64,000 nucleotides of DNA from Stereum hirsutum FP-91666 SS1 (taxonomy: Eukaryota > Basidiomycota > Agaricomycetes > Russulales > Stereaceae), in contig NW_006763142.1 in the NCBI RefSeq assembly GCF_000264905.1, positions 1 to 64,000 on the forward strand, in the 5' to 3' direction. The position numbers and the translations under genes were made by a program. A model generated the notes under the pieces. The model had not been told where the DNA came from and ran no database searches. It saw only the letters and a program-made list of their open reading frames with translations. Position 1 is the stretch's first letter; each line of letters opens with the position of its first letter. Positions 1 through 10,234 of the stretch are shown here, piece after piece.

Positions 1-455
1 CCATAAATCATCAAATACGCTAAACTGGACCCCTTTTCCAACATTAAGCTGTGCACACATTAAATCAAATCAATCTGCCAAACTAAAATCATCATAATTT
101 GTAGAATATGCATATCTATCTGACAAGTATATGGTCTCTACCTTGTGAGTATCCAATAGTCTTCCTACATAGCGGGTTCCTTCATGACTAATTGAAACTC
201 CGTACTCATGTGTGCGGAGTTTGAATTTATTCCGGAAGAATACCGAAACACTTGGTCATTTGATTTACTGGATGTTCTAGGCCGGAGAAGTCTGAGCTGA
301 AGAGGTCCATGGACTGGTCTATGGGACTGAAATATAGGGTTAGGGGTCTGCACGAACCTTGCGTTGCCCGTGTCGCCGCCAAACCTAACAAAGAAAAGAA
401 GCAAAAGAAAGAGGTAGTATAAACGATGTACCTTCGTTCCTCAGGCATCGTAACC
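1..455. repeat. dispersed repeat, copy A
   Basis: This stretch is repeated in the same orientation at about 32391-32833, with small substitutions and a few short indels. Shared landmarks include the run around 'gctaaactggacccctt' and the end near 'ttcgttcctcaggcatcgta'. A minus-strand frame of about 76 residues is open in both copies, but the protein is not recognisable and may be fortuitous. It lies next to MULE transposase remains, so it may be the 3' part of that element; the second copy has no transposase beside it. The left edge is cut by the window. Confidence 0.75.
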
Positions 456-526
456 ATGATATTGGGGATCTTTAATGTGTTAGTAAAATAGGAAGCGAGA
501 TGAAGATGCAGAACGTAGATACCTTG

Positions 527-1195
527 TCAAGTATCATCCTCATAATTCTCAATTATTGCCTCTAGCTCTCTAATCTCGATTGCATAGGCAAGTTGATAAG
601 CAGCCTTCTCACTTTTCTGCAGATGGGAAACATCAAATCCAAGGGTGATCTGGACCTCCTCCTGTCGCAGATCCAACTTAACCTCATCGACAAGGATATG
701 GATAAGGATGTCAACACGTTGCTTACGCATAAGCCTCAGGTAGTCACGTTTGAGGAGCAAGTGCCACAATTCAGTATAGTTGTTGGTATCAAATTGAACT
801 GGGAGATGTCCTGATGGAGTAAATGAGCACACATATATCTCAGTATAACAACTCTCATCCTCCTCTGACTCACATCGAACAAGTGTCTTGAAGTCCAACA
901 TTACCTTTGTGCACAACTTTTTGATTTGCATTAATAGCTGATTTGGACCGGCCAGCACTTGGGGACTAAGGGAGTATTACTATGGTTGAAGATACAGGAT
1001 AACCAAGAAAAGATAAGATACCAATTTCTCCTTCGCTTGTTTGACTATAGCTTCACGCACATGCCACAGACAAGCAAGTATCTTTGCATCGGGAATAGTG
1101 TTAGATATTGCTGCAATTGCCGTGTCAGAGCGGTCAATCATCCATGTTTTTGCACTTGAATTTGCAGAAGGAATGCAGCCAGCTAAGCCAATCAC
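527..1195 (-). pseudogene. MULE-type transposase remnant
   Basis: Two minus-strand blocks read as a Mutator-like (MULE) transposase. The upstream block (1195 down to about 1000) contains DRSDTAIAAI followed by FP-like spacing and CLWHV, the pattern around the second catalytic Asp and the CxxH motif of the MULE DDE domain. The downstream block (958-527) contains ELWHLLLKRDYL and RKQRVDILIHIL, typical of the segment after the catalytic core. The blocks are in different frames and are separated by an intron or by decay. The N-terminal half and the first catalytic Asp are not visible. The family call is from motif recognition; the remnant cannot be active. Confidence 0.65.
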
Positions 1196-1491
1196 AGATT
1201 ACATACCTATTAATAATAGATTCAGTTGCTAGTATCAAAGAATTATGATATGAGGAGAATATTACTGAACCTCGCTAGGTGTTACCATAAAGACAGCCAG
1301 TATACCCTTGCCCACCTTCTTGTTCTTGAAGACAATGGTGTAAAGAGAGGACTTATTATTGCTCGAAGACTCAACAGAGAAAGATGTGTTGTGCAGGGAG
1401 TCCAGACACGCAATCTCAAAGCTAGTATCGAGATGCTATCATATATATATGAGTACTAAGACCTTAAAGAAAGATCGAAGAGAAATGAACA
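1196..1491. other. unassigned spacer
   Basis: No convincing gene. A short plus-strand open frame of 77 codons (1226-1459) ends in a TA-rich run and resembles nothing I recognise. Confidence 0.5.
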
Positions 1492-1645
1492 TGTGAGGCG
1501 CAGATAATCAAGCACTCGAAGAGACGACTGTGAGAAGTGTCACTGTCAATGATATTGCCCTCACAAAGTAATAGAAAAATAAAGAGACAAAATCTATAGT
1601 AAGACTCACCTGTGAGAAGCATCACTGACGTGACAGTCCGATAAA
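1492..1645 (-). repeat. Copia LTR fragment (minus)
   Basis: Read on the minus strand, this matches the 3' half of the 3' LTR at about 14015-14154, ending in the same 'gcgcctcaca'. It keeps the intron-like segment beginning GTGAGTCTTACT and ending CTTCTCACAG that is absent from the 5' LTR at 7003-7317. The upstream part of the LTR is missing, so this is a truncated solo or relic LTR. Confidence 0.75.
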
Positions 1646-2205
1646 TACGTCGAACTTGCCAAATGTGATATCGCAACTGGGCATGCTGTTGACAGTACAG
1701 GCGGGTATCGGATTGGGCGTGGGTGAGTTGGTGGCAATGACGAGGTTGAAGACGAGGACAATGGAAGCTAGGCCACCAGTTACGCAGCTGGCCATTGTAT
1801 CTAATCGGGAGGAAAAGGAGGTAGCGGAGGTCAATGAGGAGGTGCTAATGCGGAGGTTTGAAGTGGTGGTGGATGAGGTTGAAAGGGACGCACCTGAGCC
1901 CATATTGTCTTCCTCTATGACTGCTATACCTTTTGTTGTACATTCCTTCATTCCCGTATCCATCCAAATCGCACGCCTGTTGTTTAGGGAGTTTGTGTGC
2001 ACGGCATAGGTCGGGTGGTGGGAGACGAAGAACAAGAGTTGCAAGGCGCGTCATCACCACAGCCTCACGCCACGTGTTTGTTTGGCCGTGTTTGACTGAT
2101 GTTGACTTTTGCATCGAGTCGCGACTTGTTCAAACTTATCACAAACACCCACAATCGCCCACATCTAACATAGACCACGATCATCCCTCTTGTCGGCCAC
2201 GATGC
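1646..2205. other. unassigned region with overlapping open frames
   Basis: Both strands stay open here: about 140 codons on minus (2044-1622) and 117 on plus (1656-2009). Neither gives a recognisable protein. The minus frame is Ser/Thr-rich with a short hydrophobic stretch; the plus frame is Glu/Val-rich. Such double-open frames often reflect composition, so I do not call a gene. Confidence 0.4.
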
Positions 2206-3500
2206 AGTGGTCCCGCAAAGTTCTCACTAAAGATTACCTCTTAGGGTACCTGGTAACATCCGCCAGACAGTACATTCTGTTTTTGTGAACATTTGGCATC
2301 ATTGGCACATCTGTCCTGGCGGCAATTGAGTTCTCCAAACACAGTTTCGCCTTAGCAACATTGTGCATTCTGTCCGCCATCATAATCTCACTCCTAATCT
2401 GGGGTCACCTCAATGGCTGTGTCGCTCAGTCTCTCTGCAGAGAACTTCACGAGCAGATATGCTGTGTCATGCAATGTCGAGCTGCACGTTTGTATGCCCG
2501 TCCAATGCGCCCTACGCCTACGGAACCCATTTGTGAAGCATTGAAGGCCACACCCAACAAAGCAAAGCCTTACGGTATGTGCCACCCTTACGTCCTCATT
2601 CCAAGTGTTATTCTAACTGAAGTATGACCAGGCCCGAAGGAGTACACGAGCAAAATAAATGCTGCCAGTGGTGCTGGGAGCACGTCACATATTTCAGGAG
2701 GATCAAAGTGTCCACTCTGTCTCCACTACATCAGCGAGTTCTGTACGTTGTTGATCTGTCATCGCTCATAAATGTCTGTAGGCTTATGATGTGTTTCAAT
2801 GAAGGTCCGACCAAATGTTTCAAGTTCTACCGGAACGATACCGGCTTACCGGGAATGTGGAAGATAGCCGTTGAAGAGTAAGCATCATCATCCTCATAAG
2901 TGTCTCTGCGGAAAGATTGGCTAACATGTTACAACGAGAGCAGTCGTTATGACGATCGGAGATACCCCAATATGTCTGATAATGACAGATTCTCGTCGTC
3001 CACCGAGAACAGCTTCCTGTAAGCTACTATCTTGTGCATAAATTAGCATCATCTCATGCTTTCCTTCTTGCCATCATAGCCTAGGCCACACCAAACAGTG
3101 TGGAAACAGCCGTCACTACACTGAATGCTATCAGCCCAAAGCTGAACTCCAACCTCATATTCCCCAAGCAGTCCAGCCAGTTAGACCTCACACCCCGTCT
3201 CATCGCCTTTCAAGCCCTCCTCGAGAAATTGTCATGTGCTCAACTGAGCTCTCTATAAAGGACTGGGAGGCAAAGACGTGAGATTTGGAGGCAAAGACGC
3301 GAGGTTGGGAGGCAAAGACGCGAGTTTTAGAGGCAAAGACGCAAGGTTTGGAGGCAAGGATCAGAAGTCGAGCTTTGCAGTTGGCGATATGCAGGATTGA
3401 CCCCTCTATGGACCTCGAAGAGGACCTTTTGAGGGACGCTGGGGTGCTCAATGAACTCCGTAGGCGTAACAAGCTCGAAATGTGTATCAGCGGCTGCTAG
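2206..3500 (+). pseudogene. degenerate multi-exon gene with heptad repeat
   Basis: Several short coding-like blocks separated by plausible 50-70 bp GT-AG introns occur on the plus strand. They include GSKCPLCLHYISEF near 2690, a Cys-containing block MCFNEGPTKCFKFYRNDTG near 2790, and GHTKQCGNSRHYTECY near 3085, which suggest zinc-binding segments. The last block (to 3500) carries about four 7-residue units of the LEAKTRG type and ends after a short charged helix. An in-frame TGA inside the repeat array (ACG TGA instead of ACG CGA) breaks it. I do not recognise the family. It is probably a host-like gene degraded inside repeats; exon joins are inferred. Confidence 0.4.
3266..3362 (+). repeat. 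21-bp minisatellite
   Basis: About five tandem copies of a 21-bp unit with core 'gaggcaaagacgcgag'. Because 21 is a multiple of three, it encodes a 7-residue periodic, charged and coiled-coil-like sequence in the pseudogene frame. Confidence 0.8.
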
Positions 3501-4225
3501 CTTTCAAGCAAATGCCAGTTGACCAGCAGATGACTTTCGGCTCGTCGGCGACACTCTAACTCAGAGCCTCCACCAATTGTCAGCCCTCCAGTGGCTGGGT
3601 GTCCGAGCGGCCAGCAGAGGACTTTGGTCTTTTTATGGAGGCTCTTCAAGCTGGGGATGACACCAAGTGACTTCAGTCAACGAAGTAGAGGATCTAGGGT
3701 TAGGAGCTGGTCAGGGTTGAGGATCGAAGGTTGCTGGTGCCACCCGTGTATGTGTCTGCGAAGTTCTCTTACATATCTCAGTTCAACTTGTTGACTTTTG
3801 CCCCATCGTCGATTTGTATCTTCACTTTCTATCTATGTACGTACACAGTCATCTGTGTATCAGCGACGAGGAGGTTGTTCATTTCCTATGCACTACCATT
3901 TTCCCCCTTGCTTTACCTTCTCCTCCTAACCATCTGCATGCAGAGGTCTCTGTGTGTTGACGGCAAGGAAGTTCGATTTTCGCATAATACTACCTTTCTT
4001 CTCAACGGGCCTTCGATACATGGCTGCTTTTAGTACCCATCACAGTACAGAAACTTGACTACTAGTACGACACAGACTTCAACTTTTCAAGAACCTAACA
4101 AGCACCTCAAAGTACTTACATCTCTTTTTCTTCTCATATGACTACTTGTATCGAGTTGTACCTACTTGACCTTGTATATATTCTCGAAATGAACACACTT
4201 GTCCTGCGGTTCATCCCCGATTGAG
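3501..4225. other. no clear gene
   Basis: Contains short open frames only, including one of 100 codons on plus (3731-4033) rich in Ser, Leu and aromatic residues that resembles translated UTR. The end, around 4100-4210, is T/C-rich like a fungal 3' flank. Nothing further is supported. Confidence 0.4.
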
Positions 4226-6228
4226 ACAAGGACGCTTCCCACTAGTTAAAATGACGCGCTTCAGCGCTTACCGGTCTACTATACAGTTGGAAAAGTAACT
4301 GCCTAAACGGGACGCAGTGCGGCGGATCCCGAGGCGCGGAATCCGGCGCTCTGCGGACCACTTGGTGGTGAAATAACTAAAGTCATAACTCTGCAGTAAG
4401 TGGTCCTATCAGTCTCAGAAGAATTGCTAAAATATCAAGAAAATTCCCTCTGTCTTGTCGTAATACTCCGGACAGGAAGAGGATGTGGGAGAATAAGTGA
4501 GTTAATAGTCGAAAGAGCCCTTGAGATAGTGAAAGAGATGCTTGATCGCTTTCCAATGCTGAAAGCCTGGATTCTGGCTAAAGCGAGCGAGGACTCCCAC
4601 GCTGTGAGCTATGTCTCAAACTCACAGGCCTGATCGAGGGTGAGATACTCCGTCCCCATAAAGTCCAATCCAGTCGAAAACAGCGCAGCAGAGTCGTAGG
4701 CATAGCTATCTTCGTCCTCCGACTCCAAGATAGGATCTGGAATCCGAGTTTCTCTCCATGTGGGAGTATCCGGAGTCGTCTCCAAAGGGTCAGGGCTATC
4801 GTCGCCTATGAGAGGCTTATGGATACAAGGAGGTGTCTGGAAGTGAGGAGTAGGGAGACGGAGAGGATCCTGAGATACCGAGCGAGGTGGGACAGAAGGA
4901 GTGTGATGAGGAGGACGATCGTTGCGTTGCTGAATGGTGTTCTCATTGAGAGACTTGTCTGGATGAGTGGAACGGCCTGGATTGCGTCTAGGAGGAGGAG
5001 ATGGAGATCGTTCTGGAGTGGGAGATGAATGGGGCAATGGGGTACGAGGATGTGGTGGTGGTGCCTGATGAGGAGGCTGAGGAGGCGCTAAGTCGACATG
5101 CTGCGGAGCTAGGGGAGGTGGCGGATTAATAAACTCGCCAGAGGCGTCCAATTCTCCTCCTGATCCGTCACCTCTACCAAAGAAAGACCAGGAGTATCAC
5201 TGGGAGATAAATCATCGACCAGATTAATAGCTAGAGTGGGGTTATTAAGGAAGAAACATTCATCGAACACAGCACGAGAGCTAATGGTGATCCTATGCTC
5301 AACCGGGTCCCAAAACTGCCACACCTTCACTCCATTCCCATACCCAACGCTTGCGAGTATGCGAAGTGAACGGCTTCCGGTTCTCCTTCCTAACGAGCAC
5401 ATAGGCAAGGCAACCGAAGACGCGGAAGTAGGAAGCATCGGGCTTCTTCTTCTTCCAAGAGACGTAGGGAATGCCGCCATTCAGAGCAGAGGTAGGCGTA
5501 CGATTGGAGACATGGATATAGGCAGAGACGGCGAGATCCCAGAATGAAGTAGGGAGCTTAGCTTCGATAAGCATCGCTGTAGTAGCAAGAGCCATGTCGA
5601 GATTCGCCTTCTCTGCTACGCCGTTTTGATGGGGTTCGTTAGGCTCGGTATGCTGGCGAAGAATCCCTTCCTCTGCACAATACGCATCCCAATCCTTCCC
5701 AATATACTCTCCTCCCTTATCGTCCCTCAACATCTTAATCTTCCTCCCTAGCGCCTTCTCTGCATACGCTTGAACACTCTGAAAGCCCCAAAAGCCTCAC
5801 TCTTCTTCCTCAAGAACTGAACTGCCTTGAAACGTCCAGCATCGTCGATAAACGTGACCCAGTAGCGCTACCCGTTGCGGGTGGGAGGGAGGGGACCCTT
5901 GAGATCACTATGGATGAGATTGAGAGGGTGAGAGCGATGAGTAGCGGTCTTGGGAACGTTATGACGACATTGCTTCCCAGAGAGACAAGGCTCGCAGATA
6001 GGATTGGGCGTAGAGGAGGAAGAAATGGTTAGGCCGTCAACGAGACGGCATTGATATAAGGAATAGAGCGCATCTGCAGCTCTTCTTTGTACGATTGGGG
6101 CGCCATGGAGGTGGAAAGGCCAATGGAAGGGTCAAGGGGAGTGGAAACCGGACTGCAATCGGAGAAATTGAAGCGATCAAGGAGGTCTAAGACGTACTGG
6201 CGTTGGGAGAGGCGAATGGTATGATTGC
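4226..6228 (-). mobile_element. rearranged Copia fragment (minus)
   Basis: Every part matches the Copia element at 7003-14154 in reverse orientation, but the order is scrambled. Reading on minus from 6228: an RT segment (matching about 12905-13080), then integrase (about 9095-9907), then the integrase-RT linker (about 11508-12130), then an RT segment (about 13104-13250), then the start of an LTR at 4474 running to about 4226. Junctions fall at short shared words, for example around 'tgccgtc' near 6051. The integrase piece includes a 144-codon open frame (5733-5299) with LRDDKGGEY and QNGVAEKAN. There is no Tc1 insertion at the homologous spot near 5226-5233, so the copy records the pre-insertion sequence. 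Confidence 0.85.
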
Positions 6229-6280
6229 GAGCACTTACAAACTCTCTTCCTATTACAAGTGATGGAGTATGTTCTTACAG

Positions 6281-7002
6281 ACTTGGCACTTTGACGGGAA
6301 CGTGGGAGTATACACTAAAATAGTATCAACGCCTTTGCGCCCTCGTCTGTCCAATCCACCAGCCTCACATGATTCATCTCCGAGCTCAGTGCCAAGCGCC
6401 CCGCCCTCCTCTCCACTCAACACGGACACTTCAACTATCGTGACACCCACGGCGGCCAAAGTGTCAGCTAGACCGAGAGACCTGTTAATACCCGAGGGCC
6501 CACGTCCGCCAAGCAAGCTCACAGCCTTGCTTGCTGCTGCGAAGCCTCCTTCTGCACCTGCGATCGACTTGACAGGAGACGATGATGATGGCAACCTTCT
6601 GGAGATTAAATCTGTGTCAACGACTACCCGTGCATCTGTGTCTCATAAGAGGAAACATCTAGACGAAGTGAGCATCAAATCAGAGCTCACAGATGCCGAT
6701 GTCATTGTTCTGTCCGATGACGACGATGCTCGTTCTGGGGCCCATCATGTTCCTCCAAAGCCGAAGCGTGCTCGTCGACCAGCAACAGTAGCTGGCTCTG
6801 ATTTCCAAACTAAGATCACTCGTCAATGCCATGTGAAGACGATCGTGACCCTTACAGAGATTCCGAAAATATGGATCATTCCTCGGGAGGAAGGTGTTGC
6901 ATATATTGTTAAGCTTTCCGCGCAGCCCGAGATGGAATGGAAACGGGATGCAAGTGGCGCACTGATGAATATGGTGGCGATCATCACGTCTCAGGTACGA
7001 AA
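6281..7002 (+). pseudogene. truncated gene with two SUMO-interaction-like motifs
   Basis: A plus-strand open frame follows a candidate 3' splice site (ttcttacag at 6280) and is cut at 7003 by a Copia LTR. It is Pro/Ser-rich at first, then has two hydrophobic-acidic motifs, AIDLTGDDDD and DVIVLSDDDD, that match SUMO-interacting motifs. Basic clusters HKRKHLDEV and KPKRARRP look like nuclear localisation signals. After these comes a globular-looking stretch (ITRQCHVKTIVTLTEIPKIW). A 'cag/gtacga' donor lies just before the LTR, so the next exons are missing. Inference: 5' or middle part of a nuclear protein, now truncated. The family is not recognised. Confidence 0.55.
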
Positions 7003-7317
7003 TGTCCGGAGTATTACGACGAGACAGAGGGAATTTTCCTGATATTTTAGCAATTTTTCCGGGACTGATAGGACCACTTACTGCAGAGTTAAGACTTTAG
7101 TTATTTCGCCAGCCAGCGGGCCGCAGAGGGCCGGATTCCGCGCCTCGGTTCCGCGCCTCTGCGTCCCGTTTAGGCAGGTAGTTTTCCAACTGTATAGTAG
7201 ACCGGTAAGCGCCGGAGCGCGTCCTTTTAACTTGTGGGAAGCGTCCTTGTCTCTTTATCATTGACAGTGACGCTTCTCACAGTCGTTCTTCGAGTGCTCG
7301 ATTATCTGCGCCTCACA
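7003..7317 (+). repeat. Copia 5' LTR
   Basis: Starts TGTCCGGAG, ends CCTCACA and is followed directly by the primer site. Compared with the 3' LTR it lacks exactly 82 bp (equivalent to 14038-14119) and has scattered substitutions in the GC-rich middle. LTRs carry the promoter and polyadenylation signals. Confidence 0.92.
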
Positions 7318-7335
7318 GGTTATGGGCCCTGCGCT
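7318..7335 (+). promoter_or_regulatory. minus-strand primer binding site
   Basis: GGTTATGGGCCCTGCGCT begins at the first base after the 5' LTR. The first 12 bases are complementary to the anticodon-loop region of eukaryotic initiator tRNA-Met (…GGGCCCATAACC…), the priming mode known for Drosophila copia, which uses a 5' half-tRNA. The same first 15 bases follow the 5' LTR of the unrelated element at 41845-43522. Confidence 0.75.
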
Positions 7336-7623
7336 TTAAATGGCCTCAGAACGTTCTGCTTAGCTCCTAATTGATCTCTGAGACTCAGATCTCTCTCTAC
7401 TCGCCTCAGAACGAGCTCTCTGCTTCTCTCTCTTTGCGCTAGACTCGTCGTCATCGATATCTACTCACTGCATTCGCCCTCTTCTCGATCAGACTCATTT
7501 TGCGCCTCTTATCGACGTCTCCATCTCTTCCCTTGGCCGAAAATCGCCTCTTCATCGATTAGCTTCGTTTCGCCTCCCCTGAATCGCTATCGCCTCCGTT
7601 TCTTCACTATCCAATCCGCCATC

Positions 7624-9381
7624 ATGTCCGACGACAAACGCGCCGTTGACAAGCTCAATCGCCACAACTACAGCTACTGGGTCGACAATGCTGAAGCTGT
7701 CCTCGGTTCTAAGGGTGTTTGGGGCCAAGTCGATGGCACTGACATCGCTCCTACCCCTCCCAACGCCTCGGCCATGACCGCGTCCGAAGCGAAGGAGATG
7801 AGGGAGTGGAATCAGAGGAAGGCGAAGGCTAGTGGGGAGATTTGCTTGTTGGTTGAGGAGAATCAGAAGGCGCATATCAGGAAGGAGAAGGGAGATCCGA
7901 AGGCGATGTGGGAGAAGTTAGAGAGTGTCTTTGTGCAGAAGAAGACTGGTACGCGATTCGACGCTTATTCCGAACTCTTCTCCACTCGTCTCCAAGAGGG
8001 AGAGTCCCTCTCCGACCTCGTTGCTCGTGTCGACCTCTACATCTCCCATATCAAAGAGCGCCGCCCCGCCAAGTTCTCCCTTGACGACCTCGACTCCGAA
8101 TTATCGTCCATGACGCTCATCAAGGCCCTCCCTTCCGACTACAACAACTTCGTCACCTTCCTTACCCTCTCCGACGACCTCTCCCTCGACAACGTCACCC
8201 AAGCCTTCTCCAATGAGGAGCAATCTCGCAAACGTCGTGCCCTGCAGAATGAAGACACTCCTGAGCTCGCTATGGCCGCCGCTCTCAAGCCCCTTTGCTA
8301 CTTCTGCGACTCTCCCTCCCACATCGTTCGTGATTGTCCTGAGATGAAGTCTGCGTCGTCATTGGCCAAGCAGAAGTCGTCTGGATCGTCTACGTCGTCG
8401 TCATCGCATTCTGGAGGCCAAGGGAAGCGTGGGGGTCGTGGTAGAGGTAGAGGGAAGGGCGCGAACGCGAATGAAGCCCAAGGAGGGGCTTCTACGCCGT
8501 CGGCTGGTTCGGGAGAGACTCCTAAGGAGGAGAAAGCCGGTCATGCAAGTGCTCTTTCATCATCAGCTCGCCCCGCTTGGCTCCGTTCTCGTGCAGCCAC
8601 TGACTGGAACACAGACACAGGCGCCTCTTCACACATGATCCCTCATCGCCATTGGTTCTGCTCGTACTCTCCCCACGTCGTGCCCGTTCGTTTGGCCGAC
8701 GATTCAGTGATCTATTCTCAGGGGATGGGGTCTATCGAGTTCGTTCCTATTGTCAGTGGTAGAGAGTTGCGTCCTGTAGTGTTCCATGACGTCCTGCACG
8801 TTCCCAAGCTCGCCTCGAATCTATTCTCGTTGTTCCATCTCTCTGTGAGCAAGGGCTATGAGCTTCACATCGTCGGGCGTGACGTCGCTTTCAAGCGAGC
8901 TGGAGAGCTGCTTTTTACCGCCTCCATCGTCGACGGCAACATCGGCTATCTCAATGGGCGTACTTCCTCCTTTGGAGTTCATCATGCGCGTTTATCTTCT
9001 ACTTTGCCACTCGATCTCTCTCTCTGGCACCGCCGTTTCTCTCATACCAACTACGACGCCGTTAAACGCATGCATACCCTCAAGCTCGTTGACGGTCTTA
9101 CCATTTCTTCCTCCTCTACGCCCGATCCTATCTGCGAGCCTTGTCTCTCAGGGAAGCAACGTCGTCATAACGTTCCAAAGACCGCTACTCGTCGCTCTCA
9201 CCCTCTCGATCTCATCCATAGTGATCTCAAGGGTCCCCTCCCTCCCACCCGCAACGGGTATCGTTACTGGGTCACGTTTATCGATGATGCTGGACGTTTC
9301 AAGGCGGTTCAGTTCTTGAGGAAGAAGAGTGAGGCTTTTGGGGCTTTCAGAGTGTTCAAGCGTATGCAGAGAAGGCGCTAG
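7624..9381 (+). pseudogene. Copia gag-protease-integrase (N-terminal part)
   Basis: A 585-codon frame starts at ATG 7624, 306 bp after the LTR. Residues 1-220 are a Copia-type gag. At about residue 225 a CCHC zinc knuckle (CYFCDSPSHIVRDC) binds RNA. At about 330 the aspartic protease active site is DTGA. At about 460-500 the integrase HHCC zinc domain shows WHRRFSH and CEPC. The first catalytic Asp of the integrase core lies in HSDLKG at about residue 534. The frame ends at TAG 9379 after a shift into the wrong frame near 9365; the right frame (YAEKALGRKIK) continues in -1. The same shift is present in the copy at 4226-6228, so it predates both insertions. Confidence 0.9.
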
Positions 9382-9906
9382 GGAGGAAGATTAAGATGTT
9401 GAGGGACGATAAGGGAGGAGAGTATATTGGGAAGGATTGGGATGCGTATTGTGCAGAGGAAGGGATTCTTCGCCAGCATACCGAGCCGAACGAACCCCAT
9501 CAAAACGGCGTAGCGGAGAAGGCGAATCTCGACATGGCTCTGGCTACTACAGCGATGCTTATCGAAGCTAAGCTCCCTCCTTCGTTCTGGGATCTCGCTG
9601 TCTCCGCCTATATCCATGTCTCCAATCGCACGCCTACCTCTGCTCTGAATGGCGGCATTCCCTACATTGCTTGGAAGAAGAAGAAACCGATGTTTCCTAC
9701 TTCCGCGTCTTCGGTTGCCTTGCCTATGTGCTCGTCAGGAAGGAGAAGCGGAAGCCGTTCACCTCGCATACTCCCAACTGTATCTTTGTTGGGTATGGGA
9801 ATGGGGTGAAGGTGTGGCAGTTTTGGGACCCGGTTGAGCGTAGGACCGTCATTAGCTCTCATGCTGTGTTTGATGAACACTTCTTCCCTGGTAACTCCAC
9901 TCTTGC
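9366..9906 (+). pseudogene. Copia integrase core, C-terminal part
   Basis: Continues the integrase in the -1 frame. LRDDKGGEY carries the second catalytic Asp and QNGVAEKAN the Glu of the DDE triad, followed by FWDLAVSAYIHVSNR and FRVFGCLAYV. A second 1-nt loss near 9690 (in the KKKKP run) shifts the frame again; the copy at 5299-5733 lacks this second lesion. The reading frame runs to the Tc1 insertion at 9907 and resumes in phase beyond it. Confidence 0.88.
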
Positions 9907-9908
9907 TA

Positions 9909-9935
9909 CAGTAACGAAAATAAAAATTGCACGCA
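9909..9935 (+). repeat. Tc1 left terminal inverted repeat
   Basis: Begins CAGTAACGAAAATAAAAATT and pairs with 11479-11505 with two mismatches over 27 bp. Confidence 0.93.
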
Positions 9936-10234
9936 CAGTGGTTTGAATTTGTATGTAGCGGTTCCCGACAAGGGTCACGGATTAGAGTCAGAATATGATA
10001 TGTATGTGTAGTTTACCTTCCAGAGTACATGTACACGCAAGGACAATATCGTCCAGGCTTTGACGAGAAAGATGGTTAGCCGAATTTGCAACAAGTTTCA
10101 GAACTTGCCGCTGGTGAACGCGATCAGGACGCGACTCGGTTCAGGATCGCTCAACAATATCACAATCTTCAACGACCTTTAACGACTTTCTTGAATATAT
10201 TTGCTCTCTTCACATCTTTCTATACACTATCATT

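Noticed and set aside
3595..3680. tRNA-Leu/Ser-like start 'gctgggtgtccgagcggcc'
   Set aside because: It resembles an A box, but there is no B box or T-arm downstream and no acceptor stem.
9345..9370. Programmed -1 frameshift site in Copia integrase
   Set aside because: No X XXY YYZ heptamer in phase; an inherited 1-nt deletion explains it more simply.
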